A program made the translations under genes and the position numbers. A stretch of 11,059 nucleotides of DNA from CAKVOD01 sp964489405 (GTDB lineage Bacteria > Bacillota > Clostridia > Christensenellales > UBA1242). Positions 1 to 6,719 of the stretch are shown piece by piece; within the stretch, counting starts at the first letter, position 1, and every line of letters starts with the position of its first letter. The stretch is from assembly GCA_964489405.1 (NCBI GenBank), contig CAZAYL010000030.1, positions 1 through 11,059 on the forward strand, in the 5' to 3' direction. The notes beneath the pieces were generated by a model. That model searched no databases. It was not told where the DNA came from and was given only the letters and a program-made list of their open reading frames with translations.

Positions 1-2
1 CG

Positions 3-1610
3 TTTTGCGTGTCCGCCGTATTCGCAATATGTCCACTAGCACGACACGCAACACGTTACAATTTATCCGCAACGACGATAAAATTAGACACATTCTATAT
101 AAATGCCCCCGCTTATATTGCTGGGGATACCTCTCGTGGAGCAAATGGGGCTGTGAACGGCTCATCAATAAAATCGGACGGGACTTTGCTAAATACTGGC
201 ACAATTCCCGCACTCTTTGAAGCTGGTGGGTCGGTAAACACCACAGTGTTGAAAGACTTATTAACAATGATAAATTCTTGTAGCACAACCAATGGTACTA
301 ACACAACGGACGGAGTAACTTACTATTCCGCAAAAAACTTTGGTGCGTACGACCCAACAGGTAACGCGCAGTCTAGCTGGGACGATAACAGTAAAGGCAA
401 TGCGCAAATACTCGTGAAATTATTTGAAACGACTAATAATTCGACGAATACAGATTTAAATAATTTCACATCGCAATACTGGCAAGCCGTGTATCGCTCA
501 ATAAATGAGACAAATGATGTTCTAACGCTATATATGGTAAAGCCGTATACTGAGGCGCAATTTAATCCAAGTTCAAAAACAACATATAACAGTGAAGAGT
601 ATTACTATGAGGCGAACTACTCGCAGAGTTTTTTGCGGGATAAAACTGTAATACCTATGTACACCAAATTAGCTGAAAGTTTCGGAACGAAAGAGGACGA
701 GAATGCCTCATATGATATCAAATATATAGTAACACCTAGCGCTTTACCAGGTTTGTGGCAAAGTAGTGATTATCAGACGTCATACAACACTAAAAGAGTG
801 TTATACAGTACGAATAGCCGCGGTTCAAGTGGTTACGGGCCTAATTCAACTTACCACAACATAAATAACGGACTGGATGGTCTTGGTACAAAACACTCTA
901 GCTGGAGTTCGAATATAGAATCGGCGTACACTGACAAGCTATGGATACCAAGCGCGTACGAAACACTACACACGGGGTATGGCGCAACTAGCACGAGCAC
1001 ACTGAAAAATACTAGACGCAATTACGACGAGTCGAATTCGGTTGTGTACTTGTCGAATTACAGCACCGCCTCCGCCAACGCAAAGAATTCAAATACAAAC
1101 GACAATCGCACAGGCTTGTGGGAACTCAACGGTTTTGATAGAGAGGCAACCTCATGGGCGTGGCTGCGTTCTGGCTATACGGGCGGTGAAAGTAGCGCGC
1201 GCGTAGTCGACTGGAGTGGTGACTATCTCGGCTATAGTGTCAACTACGGCAGCGGCGTGCGCGTTGCGCTCCATCTAGATTTGACCGCTTTGAAACAACT
1301 GCTAAACGCTGAAATTACTTTAGATATTACAACGGACGAAGCAGAGCGGGCACGTATGATATATATACTCGATGAATATGACAATTTAAAACAAACTTTT
1401 GTGATATCAAAGACGGCGCTTAAAAAGTTTACCATTAAATGTAACAAGCGGTTTACAATTTTAGTGTACGAAACGTTATACCAAAAAGCCACTATAGCCG
1501 GCGAAAGAACTCGAAAGAAAGTTTACGAAGAAGGTGTGTCGGATGATCAAACTATAACTATAACAATCTCGTCTGCGAGTCGGGACGTGAACAACTGGGT
1601 AATTGTGTAA
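3..1610 (+). CDS. Secreted/surface protein with DUF6273-like C-terminal domain, 5' end outside window
   Basis: The frame is open from the left edge, so the gene is 5'-partial; the GTG at 9 is the only candidate start and has no room for a ribosome site. The first visible residues (FCVSAVFAICPLA, then RHA) look like the end of a signal peptide, implying export. The body is rich in Asn, Thr, Ser and Tyr, as in extracellular proteins. Between about 932 and 1284 it reads LWIPSAYE, then LWELNGF, WAWLRSGY, SARVVDWSGDYLGYSVNYG and GVRVALHLDL. This is the pattern of DUF6273 domains (W-LRS, then aromatic/Gly stretch, then GVRPAL), a domain of unknown function recurrent in secreted Firmicutes proteins. 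About 105 further residues follow, with alternating hydrophobic residues suggesting a beta-rich end domain, and no LPXTG anchor or terminal membrane helix. Function unknown. The domain match is from pattern memory, not a search. Confidence 0.7.
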   Translation, partial: FCVSAVFAICPLARHATRYNLSATTIKLDTFYINAPAYIAGDTSRGANGAVNGSSIKSDGTLLNTGTIPALFEAGGSVNTTVLKDLLTMINSCSTTNGTNTTDGVTYYSAKNFGAYDPTGNAQSSWDDNSKGNAQILVKLFETTNNSTNTDLNNFTSQYWQAVYRSINETNDVLTLYMVKPYTEAQFNPSSKTTYNSEEYYYEANYSQSFLRDKTVIPMYTKLAESFGTKEDENASYDIKYIVTPSALPGLWQSSDYQTSYNTKRVLYSTNSRGSSGYGPNSTYHNINNGLDGLGTKHSSWSSNIESAYTDKLWIPSAYETLHTGYGATSTSTLKNTRRNYDESNSVVYLSNYSTASANAKNSNTNDNRTGLWELNGFDREATSWAWLRSGYTGGESSARVVDWSGDYLGYSVNYGSGVRVALHLDLTALKQLLNAEITLDITTDEAERARMIYILDEYDNLKQTFVISKTALKKFTIKCNKRFTILVYETLYQKATIAGERTRKKVYEEGVSDDQTITITISSASRDVNNWVIV

Positions 1611-1710
1611 TTTGAATATCTATCGCAAAGAAAATTGAAAAACGAAGACTTGCTTAAAGTATTTATTAGAAGACACGGATAAATAGACATATTTTGTTGA
1701 CAAAAAATGT

Positions 1711-1740
1711 CGAGTTTTGCTTGCAAAACTCGCTTTTTTT
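1711..1740 (+). terminator. Intrinsic terminator of the surface-protein gene
   Basis: CGAGTTTTG (1711-1719) pairs perfectly with CAAAACTCG (1724-1732) around a CTTG loop and is followed by CTTTTTTT. It lies about 100 bases after the stop at 1610. Confidence 0.85.
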
Positions 1741-1750
1741 GTGTTATAAT
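1721..1750 (+). promoter_or_regulatory. Probable sigma-A promoter for sepF, embedded in the terminator
   Basis: A perfect TATAAT at 1745-1750 sits 18 bases after TTGCAA (1721-1726, 4 of 6 matches to TTGACA). The -35 lies in the 3' arm of the preceding terminator hairpin. Transcription would start near 1757, giving a leader of about 177 nt before sepF. No better promoter is visible closer to sepF, although the 1849-1869 stretch contains two more TATAAT hexamers without a convincing -35. Confidence 0.45.
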
Positions 1751-1763
1751 CAAATATATGTTG

Positions 1764-1837
1764 AACTATTTGCCATTGTTTCGCATTATTTTCGAGATGT
1801 TTAATTAATATTTAATGCAAACGAAAGTCAAATAGTT
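1764..1837 (+). other. Large imperfect stem-loop in the sepF leader
   Basis: Arms of 25 bases (1764-1788 and 1813-1837) pair as 9 bp (AACTATTTG with CAAATAGTT), a 10-base partly mismatched middle with 5 matches, and 6 bp (GCATTA with TAATGC). The loop is 24 bases. It starts within about 10 bases of the predicted transcription start, so it would form at the 5' end of the sepF mRNA. The rest of the 1611-1933 gap is AT-rich with no gene. No known riboswitch or protein leader was recognised. Confidence 0.5.
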
Positions 1838-1933
1838 AAAATAGTTAATTGATAAAAATATAATATAATTGCATTTTTGTTGCAAGTAATTAACATAGTA
1901 AGAATATGTAGAAATATAAATTGGAGATAATAT

Positions 1934-2377
1934 ATGGGAATTTTTGACTGGATGACAAAAAATACTGAAAGTAACGAAGAATATGCACGTGAGCAATCGC
2001 TCAATGATATAGTTACTTGCGAAGATGAAGACGCCAAGAAGCGCAAATTGGCTTTTGAGCGACTCACGCGTGGCGAAAATCCAATAAAAGATGAGCCTCA
2101 AAAGTATGTGTCCGCGACGACAAATGAGAGTGCACAAGGCTCCCAAGAAGTTTGTGTGTTTAATATCAAAACAAATCAAGATTTGGACGTCGTTGTCGAT
2201 TACATCAACCGCGGGGAACCGGTTATTGCCAACCTTTGCAAAGTCCCTAAAAAGGAACAACAACGCGTGCAAGATTTCCTTTCTGGGGTCGTCTTTGCGC
2301 TTAATGCGAACATTAGTCTACTCGTGCAAGATATGTTTCTTATTACCCCCGCAGGTGTTGTAATCAATCAACATTGA
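1934..2377 (+). CDS. sepF: Cell division protein SepF
   Basis: SepF tethers FtsZ polymers to the inner face of the membrane and bundles them into division-ring arcs. The 147-residue protein has the usual SepF size (about 150). The N-terminus MGIFDWM matches the short amphipathic membrane-binding helix. Residues 8-70 form a polar, acidic, probably unstructured linker. Residues 72-145 form the conserved SepF fold, with the hallmarks DLDVVVDYINRGEPVIANL (83-101), DFLSGVVFAL (114-123) and FLITPAGVVI (135-144). A GGAG Shine-Dalgarno lies 8 bases before the ATG. In many Firmicutes sepF sits in the ylm/divIVA cluster; here it stands alone between a surface-protein gene and tRNA-Trp, with its own long leader. 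No intrinsic terminator is evident directly after the stop. Family assignment is firm; regulation by the leader is inference. Confidence 0.93.
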   Translation: MGIFDWMTKNTESNEEYAREQSLNDIVTCEDEDAKKRKLAFERLTRGENPIKDEPQKYVSATTNESAQGSQEVCVFNIKTNQDLDVVVDYINRGEPVIANLCKVPKKEQQRVQDFLSGVVFALNANISLLVQDMFLITPAGVVINQH

Positions 2378-2420
2378 CACAGTTATTGAATGTCTCTTGC
2401 GAAAAAGTATTTCAAAATGC

Positions 2421-2449
2421 TTGACTTAGGACAAAGCATATTGTATACT
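2421..2449 (+). promoter_or_regulatory. Strong sigma-A promoter upstream of tRNA-Trp
   Basis: TTGACT (2421-2426) and TATACT (2444-2449) are separated by exactly 17 bases. Predicted start is near 2456. The mature tRNA begins about 130 bases further on, an unusually long 5' extension for a single tRNA unit; the intervening 2456-2584 holds two hairpins and no reading frame of note. Confidence 0.7.
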
Positions 2450-2455
2450 ATATAA

Positions 2456-2470
2456 GTCGATATATTCGAC
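2456..2470. promoter_or_regulatory. Palindrome at the predicted transcription start
   Basis: GTCGA-TATAT-TCGAC is a perfect 5-bp inverted repeat around a 5-base centre, lying right where the 2421-2449 promoter should start transcripts. It could be a repressor operator or a 5'-terminal RNA hairpin; the sequence does not decide. Confidence 0.35.
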
Positions 2471-2487
2471 ATGCTGTACGCTAATTG

Positions 2488-2520
2488 ATTTTGTACGTTT
2501 TGCGTCAAAATAGTGTTTTT
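2488..2520 (+). terminator. Weak terminator-like hairpin before tRNA-Trp
   Basis: ATTTTG (2488-2493) pairs with CAAAAT (2506-2511); inside it ACG (2495-2497) pairs with CGT (2503-2505) around TTTTG, leaving one bulged T. GTTTTT follows after a few bases (2515-2520). The AT-rich stem is weak, so partial termination or attenuation is more plausible than a full stop. Confidence 0.3.
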
Positions 2521-2584
2521 ATCTGTGTAATAATAATGATACCCTTTTTATATTCGTTCACTTCGATAGCGTATAAGCATCAAT

Positions 2585-2660
2585 AGGAGATTAGCTCAAT
2601 TGGTAGAGCGCCGGTCTCCAAAACCGTAGGTTGGGAGTTCGATTCTCTCATCTCCTGCCA
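2585..2660 (+). tRNA. trnW: tRNA-Trp (CCA anticodon)
   Basis: A full 76-base cloverleaf can be folded by eye. The acceptor stem AGGAGAT pairs with ATCTCCT, the D stem is GCTC/GAGC, the anticodon loop is CTCCAAA with anticodon CCA, the T stem is GGGAG/CTCTC around TTCGATT, and the discriminator G is followed by an encoded CCA. One mismatch (C27-U43) sits at the top of the anticodon stem. It decodes UGG as tryptophan. It is a single-tRNA unit between sepF and the Nudix gene and is followed at once by a terminator. Confidence 0.95.
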
Positions 2661-2684
2661 AATGCCCCACAATGGGGCGTTTTG
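2660..2684 (+). terminator. Intrinsic terminator of tRNA-Trp
   Basis: GCCCCA (2664-2669) pairs with TGGGGC (2673-2678) around CAA, extended by AAAT/GTTT, with a T-run at 2680-2683. It begins at the last base of the tRNA. Confidence 0.85.
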
Positions 2685-2716
2685 TATTGTATGTGCTTTT
2701 TATGTAGCACTCGCGT

Positions 2717-2747
2717 TTGCTACTTATATGCGCGCATTTTATATAAT
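2717..2747 (+). promoter_or_regulatory. Possible promoter for the Nudix gene
   Basis: A perfect TATAAT (2742-2747) has a weak TTGCTA (2717-2722) 19 bases upstream, giving a leader of about 44 nt to the ATG at 2798. The -35 overlaps the right arm of a 6-bp hairpin (GTAGCA 2704-2709 with TGCTAC 2718-2723), and a 10-bp palindrome ATGCGCGCAT (2729-2738) fills the spacer, a possible operator. Confidence 0.4.
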
Positions 2748-2797
2748 GGGCAGTTATTTAGATGCGATTTTGCAATTAGTTTTTTTTGAGGGATAAA

Positions 2798-3358
2798 ATG
2801 AGTAAAATAAAGAATTTGATAAGCGATTATCAGCCGATTGATGAGCAGGAAGAGAAAGACAAGCAGTTGTTGTTGCTTGCGTGTGAAACTTTTGAAGATG
2901 TTTTGACCCGCGCAAACGAATTTATGCATTTTACCGCAAGTTGTTTTGTTATTAATGCTGAACACACCAAAGTTTTGTGTGCGTATCACAATATATATGA
3001 TACGTGGGGTTGGTGTGGGGGACACGCGGACGGCGATGATGATTTGCTTGCTGTTGCACTTCGTGAATGCAATGAAGAAACGGGGGCTGAAAACTTAAAG
3101 GTGTTGAACAACAATAACCCTATCTCTATCGAAAATTTGCCCGTTGAATCTCACTACAAGAATGGGAAATATGTGGCATCTCACTTGCATATGAATGTAA
3201 CATATCTCTTTGAGGCAGATGAGAAACAACCATTGCGAATTGCTCCCGATGAAAATTCGGCAGTACAGTGGATGACATTTGAAGAATTGCTTTGTTGTGC
3301 ACGTGAACCTGTGATGAAGCGAATTTATAGAAAAATTATCAATCAAATAATCAAATGA
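2798..3358 (+). CDS. NUDIX hydrolase
   Basis: Nudix enzymes hydrolyse nucleoside diphosphates linked to another moiety (for example oxidised dNTPs or NDP-sugars) with Mg2+ or Mn2+. The Nudix box spans residues 75-97: GHADGDD, then LLAVAL, then RECNEETGA, matching G-x5-E-x7-REUxEExGU except that the first Glu is Asp (D81). Catalytic residues R89, E90, E93 and E94 are present. Flanking strands FTASCFVIN and VLCAYHNIYDTWGWCGGH, and the C-terminal VQWMTFEELL, are typical of cytosolic Clostridia Nudix proteins with the GGHADGD form. The 40-residue N-terminal helix-rich extension is part of this subgroup, not a separate domain. The ATG at 2798 is chosen over the in-frame TTG at 2786 because GAGGG lies 5-6 bases before it. 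Length is 186 residues. It forms a single-gene unit bounded by terminators. The substrate cannot be read from sequence. Confidence 0.9.
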   Translation: MSKIKNLISDYQPIDEQEEKDKQLLLLACETFEDVLTRANEFMHFTASCFVINAEHTKVLCAYHNIYDTWGWCGGHADGDDDLLAVALRECNEETGAENLKVLNNNNPISIENLPVESHYKNGKYVASHLHMNVTYLFEADEKQPLRIAPDENSAVQWMTFEELLCCAREPVMKRIYRKIINQIIK

Positions 3359-3420
3359 AAATTGTCAAAAGACTTTAATAAATTACATTTCATATATTAA
3401 TTTTGATTTAATATAAAGAG

Positions 3421-3453
3421 CACATATTTTTTTAGGAAAAATGTGTTTTTTTT
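3421..3453 (+). terminator. Intrinsic terminator of the Nudix gene
   Basis: CACATATTTTT (3421-3431) pairs with AAAAATGTG (3437-3445) with one bulged A, followed by about eight T. It sits about 60 bases after the stop. Confidence 0.65.
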
Positions 3454-3484
3454 GTTGCAATTAACAAATTGATGTCTTAAAAAC

Positions 3485-3514
3485 TTGACAAATATTCATA
3501 AAATATATTACAAT
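3485..3514 (+). promoter_or_regulatory. Sigma-A promoter of the NfeD-SPFH operon
   Basis: TTGACA (3485-3490, perfect) and TACAAT (3509-3514) are 18 bases apart. The downstream leader of about 55 bases is almost pure A/T and ends in a strong GGAGGG ribosome site at 3561-3566. Confidence 0.75.
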
Positions 3515-3574
3515 AAATTATAATAATTATAATAAAGTATTATTATAAAGAATAACATAAGGAGGGAAGTGCAA

Positions 3575-4159
3575 ATGGAGATGATTTGGGTGTGGCTTGC
3601 AGTTGTTGCTGTTAGTTTGATTGTAGAATTTGTGAGTTGGGACCTGACTTCAATTTGGTTCGCAATAAGTGGGCTAATTTCTTTGATTTTGTCGGCAATT
3701 GATGGCATTTGTTGGGAAGTTCAGCTTGCGGTGTTTATTGTCATATCGGCGTTATTGTTGATTTTTGTCCGCAAAATTTGTCGTAAATTTTTGCTCAGAA
3801 ATGCAAATACCAAAACGAATGTTGACGCCTATGTTGGTAAACGTGCGAAACTTTTGAAAGCAATTGGTTCAGATGAAGATTATGGCGAAATTAAGTTTAA
3901 CGGCGTAATTTGGCAGGCAAAGAGCGAAACTGATGAGCAAATTGAGGCGGGCGCGGAAATTGAGGTTGTTAGAGTAGAAGGCAATAAAATGATTGTAAAA
4001 TTGGCAAATGCTCAAAATTCTGAAGTTGAACATAACGACGCGCAAGATAAAGAAATTCAGCAGATAGATGAAAGCGCCAATGCTGAAGTTTCGACAGAAA
4101 ACACTGGGGCAAAGAAAACAACTAAAAAATCAAAAGAAAATCAAGAAGAAAATAAATAA
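3575..4159 (+). CDS. NfeD-like membrane protein
   Basis: Short NfeD (NfeD1b-type) proteins partner with stomatin/SPFH proteins in the membrane. Three hydrophobic segments are visible at about residues 4-22, 26-43 and 48-66, the usual NfeD arrangement, followed by a basic stretch (RKICRKFLLR). The soluble OB-fold follows at about 86-146, with VGKRAKLLKAI, GEIKFNGVIWQAKSE and GAEIEVVRVEGNKMIVKL, matching the family pattern of VGK, then G-V--G--W-A, then G--V-V--V-G--L-V. Residues 147-194 form a charged Glu/Lys/Asn-rich low-complexity tail of unknown role. The ATG at 3575 is 8 bases after GGAGGG; the in-frame GTG at 3569 is too close. It lacks the N-terminal ClpP-like protease domain of long NfeD. 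The 21-base gap to the SPFH gene and the promoter at 3485 indicate one transcript. Confidence 0.88.
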   Translation: MEMIWVWLAVVAVSLIVEFVSWDLTSIWFAISGLISLILSAIDGICWEVQLAVFIVISALLLIFVRKICRKFLLRNANTKTNVDAYVGKRAKLLKAIGSDEDYGEIKFNGVIWQAKSETDEQIEAGAEIEVVRVEGNKMIVKLANAQNSEVEHNDAQDKEIQQIDESANAEVSTENTGAKKTTKKSKENQEENK

Positions 4160-4180
4160 TTTGCAAATAAGGAGAAAAAT

Positions 4181-5179
4181 ATGAGCGCAATAGGAATTAT
4201 TTTTATAGTACTCGGCATCATCGCACTAGTAATTTTGTGCGCGAGCGTCAGAGTGATTAGACAATCAACAGCAGTCGTTGTTGAAAGACTTGGTAAATAT
4301 AACCGCACACTTGAGACGGGTGTGCACTTCATTATCCCATTTTTTGACGTACCGGGTAGACCAATTTCACTAAAGGAAATGGTTGCCGATTTCAAACCTC
4401 AACCCGTGATTACTAAGGATAATGTTACAATGCAAATTGACACTGTAGTTTATTTCCAAATCACGGATCCAAAACTTTATACATATGGCGTAGATAGACC
4501 AATCAATGCAATTGAGAATTTGACTGCAACAACTTTGCGTAATATTGTTGGCGAACTTGAACTTGATGAAACACTCACAAGTAGGGATACTGTCAATACC
4601 AAAATGCGCCAAATCTTGGATGAAGCAACTGATCCGTGGGGAATCAAAATTAATCGTGTTGAATTAAAGAATATTCTTCCACCGCGAGATATTCAGGACG
4701 CAATGGAAAAACAAATGCGCGCTGAGCGTGAAAGACGTGAAGCAATTTTGCGTGCTGAGGGCGAAAAACGTTCTAGCATTCTTGTTGCAGAAGGGGAGAA
4801 GCAAAGTAAGATTTTGAAAGCAGAAGCAGACAAGCAAGCGGAGATTTTGCGTGCCGAAGCGGACAAAGAAGCAGAAATTTTGCGTGCCGAAGCACAAAAA
4901 ATTGCCTACATCAACGAAGCGCAAGGGCAAGCGGAAGCAATCGAACTTATCACAAAAGCAAACCCTGACGGTGCATATGTTACATTGCAGGGCTTTGAAG
5001 CACTCAAAGTGCTTGCTAATGGTAATGCAACAAAAATTATTGTTCCAAGCGAAATACAAAATGTTGCGGGACTTTTAACAAGCGTTACTGAAACAATTAC
5101 AAATATGCCAAATGGGGATAAAGTTGGAGCTCCCAAAGTAGAAGATAAGGTTAAGAAAGTAGCAAAAACTAATAAATAA
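4181..5179 (+). CDS. SPFH/stomatin-family protein (QmcA-like)
   Basis: SPFH (band 7) proteins form large membrane-bound oligomeric cages that organise microdomains and influence proteases such as FtsH. One N-terminal membrane helix (about residues 4-22) is followed by the band 7 domain (about 23-175), with VVERLGKYNRTLETGVHFI, ITKDNVTMQIDTVVYFQI, NIVGELELDETLTSRD and WGIKINRVELKNILPPRDI, all strongly stomatin/QmcA-like. Residues 178-250 are a long charged coiled coil holding five exact 11-residue repeats that start with I-L (189, 200, 211, 222, 233). The C-terminal part (about 250-310) has EAIELI, FEALKVLANG and IIVPSEI, as in stomatins and HflC. AAGGAG lies 6 bases before the ATG. Length 332 residues. 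It is second in the operon after its usual partner NfeD. Which member of the COG0330 group it is cannot be settled without a tree. Confidence 0.92.
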   Translation: MSAIGIIFIVLGIIALVILCASVRVIRQSTAVVVERLGKYNRTLETGVHFIIPFFDVPGRPISLKEMVADFKPQPVITKDNVTMQIDTVVYFQITDPKLYTYGVDRPINAIENLTATTLRNIVGELELDETLTSRDTVNTKMRQILDEATDPWGIKINRVELKNILPPRDIQDAMEKQMRAERERREAILRAEGEKRSSILVAEGEKQSKILKAEADKQAEILRAEADKEAEILRAEAQKIAYINEAQGQAEAIELITKANPDGAYVTLQGFEALKVLANGNATKIIVPSEIQNVAGLLTSVTETITNMPNGDKVGAPKVEDKVKKVAKTNK

Positions 5180-5190
5180 TGAATAATTAA

Positions 5191-5220
5191 AAAAGAGTTG
5201 CATTTTCGGCAACTCTTTTG
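5191..5220 (+). terminator. Hairpin terminator between the SPFH gene and cysS
   Basis: AAAAGAGTTGC (5191-5201) pairs perfectly over 11 bp with GCAACTCTTTT (5209-5219) around a 7-base loop. Only four T end it, and they are part of the stem; the cysS ribosome site starts 2 bases later. It may terminate the operon partially and let some transcripts read into cysS, for which no separate promoter is obvious. Confidence 0.6.
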
Positions 5221-5232
5221 AAAGGAAAGAAA

Positions 5233-6654
5233 ATGTTAAAATTATATAATACCGCAAGCAAGCAAAAGGAAGTGTTCAAACCTATTCATCAAAATGAGGT
5301 AACGATGTATTCTTGTGGAATGACTGTCTATTCACACCCACATTTAGGGCACCTAAAAGCGTATCTTATGAGCGATATCTTAGCGCGCTATCTCCGCGAC
5401 CTTGGTTATCGCGTCAAGCACGTAATGAATGTTACTGACGTTGGACACAACCTTGACGATGCCGATGATGCCGACGACAAAATGGAAGTCCGCGCACGAC
5501 AGGAAAACTTGACGCCGTGGGATATTGCTAGAAAATATGAAAAAGAATTTTTTGCAAATCTTGCCGAAATGAATATTATACGCCCCACGATTATAGCTCG
5601 CGCCACTGAAAATGTGCCGTATATGATTGATTTAATCAAAAAATTAGAAGAAAATGGCTATGTTTATAAAACAAGCGTTGGTTTACAATTTGACACTGCT
5701 AAATTTCCCAAATACGCTGAGTTTGCACGTTTGGATCTAGAAAACCAACAAGCGGGGGCGCGCGTTGAAGTTGATGACGAACGCCACAACCCGTGGGATT
5801 TTGCACTTTGGATTTTGAACAAGCCTAACCACATTATGAAATGGGACAGTCCATGGGGTGTTGGCTACCCAGGTTGGCACATCGAATGTAGTGCGATGTG
5901 CTTGCATTATTTAGGAGAACAAGTCGACATCCATACTGGGGGAATCGAACATATCAAAATTCATCATACGAACGAAATAGCACAAAGTGAAGGCGCGACA
6001 GGTAAAAAGTTTGTTAATTATTGGCTTCATAGTGGGCATCTTATGGCAGATGGCACTAAAATGAGTAAATCACTTGGAAATGGCTATACTTTTACTGACT
6101 TAAAAGAACGCGGTTACCATCCGCTCGCGCATAGATATATGCTCTTGAAAGGGGACTACAAAAAATCATTTAATTTCACGTGGGAGAATATTCACAATGC
6201 GCAAATTGAACTCGTCAAGATTTGGCGCGCAGTTAGTGAAATTGCAAATTGTGTGGGTGGGAAAATTCTTGATAAATATTTGACAAAATTTCGCGACGCT
6301 CTCGACGATGATTTAAATACATCTCTTGCAATTACTGAATTATGGAATTTACTAAATAGCAAGGAAGAGCCAGCCGACAAACTTGCAACTCTCGAAAAAT
6401 TTGACAAAGTGCTTGGATTAGATTTAGAAAATGCCGATTATCGTCTAAATGAACTTGAAGATTATCAGGGGTTCAGTCAATTAGACAAACAAACCGCGCG
6501 CCTACTTTTGATAGAACGCGAACAAGCGCGCAAAAATAAAGACTATGCTAAAGCAGATGAAATTCGCAACAAAATTGATTCAATGGGCTTTGAAGTATTA
6601 GATAGCAAAAATGGTTCACAAGTTAGATTTAAAGAATTTGGCAAATTACAGTAA
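5233..6654 (+). CDS. cysS: Cysteinyl-tRNA synthetase
   Basis: This class I synthetase charges tRNA-Cys with cysteine in the cytosol. The 473-residue length is normal (E. coli 461). The ATP-binding HIGH motif is HLGH (37-40) and the second signature KMSKS is at 276-280. The zinc site that selects cysteine is complete: C28 (YSCGM), C219 (WHIECS), H244 and E248 (HHTNE). The Rossmann fold, connective-peptide region and C-terminal helical bundle follow in order. The wording around the motifs is unusual: YSHPHLGHLKAY rather than YDYAHIGHAR, and GGIEHIKIHHTNEIAQSE rather than GGIDLIFPHHENEIAQS. These variants recall, from memory, CysRS sequences of Patescibacteria and some Firmicutes. The ATG at 5233 follows AAAGGA; the in-frame TTG at 5218 lies inside the upstream hairpin and is rejected. 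No terminator lies directly after the stop. Confidence 0.96.
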   Translation: MLKLYNTASKQKEVFKPIHQNEVTMYSCGMTVYSHPHLGHLKAYLMSDILARYLRDLGYRVKHVMNVTDVGHNLDDADDADDKMEVRARQENLTPWDIARKYEKEFFANLAEMNIIRPTIIARATENVPYMIDLIKKLEENGYVYKTSVGLQFDTAKFPKYAEFARLDLENQQAGARVEVDDERHNPWDFALWILNKPNHIMKWDSPWGVGYPGWHIECSAMCLHYLGEQVDIHTGGIEHIKIHHTNEIAQSEGATGKKFVNYWLHSGHLMADGTKMSKSLGNGYTFTDLKERGYHPLAHRYMLLKGDYKKSFNFTWENIHNAQIELVKIWRAVSEIANCVGGKILDKYLTKFRDALDDDLNTSLAITELWNLLNSKEEPADKLATLEKFDKVLGLDLENADYRLNELEDYQGFSQLDKQTARLLLIEREQARKNKDYAKADEIRNKIDSMGFEVLDSKNGSQVRFKEFGKLQ

Positions 6655-6719
6655 ATAAAGGAATAATAAATTATCATTTTATCAAGTTTTGACACAAATA
6701 CATTGCTATCAATTCATTC

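Noticed and set aside
1805..2272. 155-codon reading frame on the minus strand across sepF
   Set aside because: It is the shadow of sepF, has no ribosome site, runs into AT-rich non-coding DNA and looks like no protein family.
4664..5059. 131-codon minus-strand frame opposite the SPFH coiled coil
   Set aside because: Its Cys/Phe-rich repeats are the antisense of the Ala-Glu-Lys 11-residue repeats; not a gene.
5180..5232. T-box leader in front of cysS
   Set aside because: Only 53 bases separate the genes; there is one simple hairpin and no T-box consensus or specifier loop.
5218..5232. TTG start for cysS giving five extra residues
   Set aside because: It lies in the end of the upstream hairpin with no ribosome site; the ATG at 5233 has AAAGGA and begins with the family's MLKLYNT.
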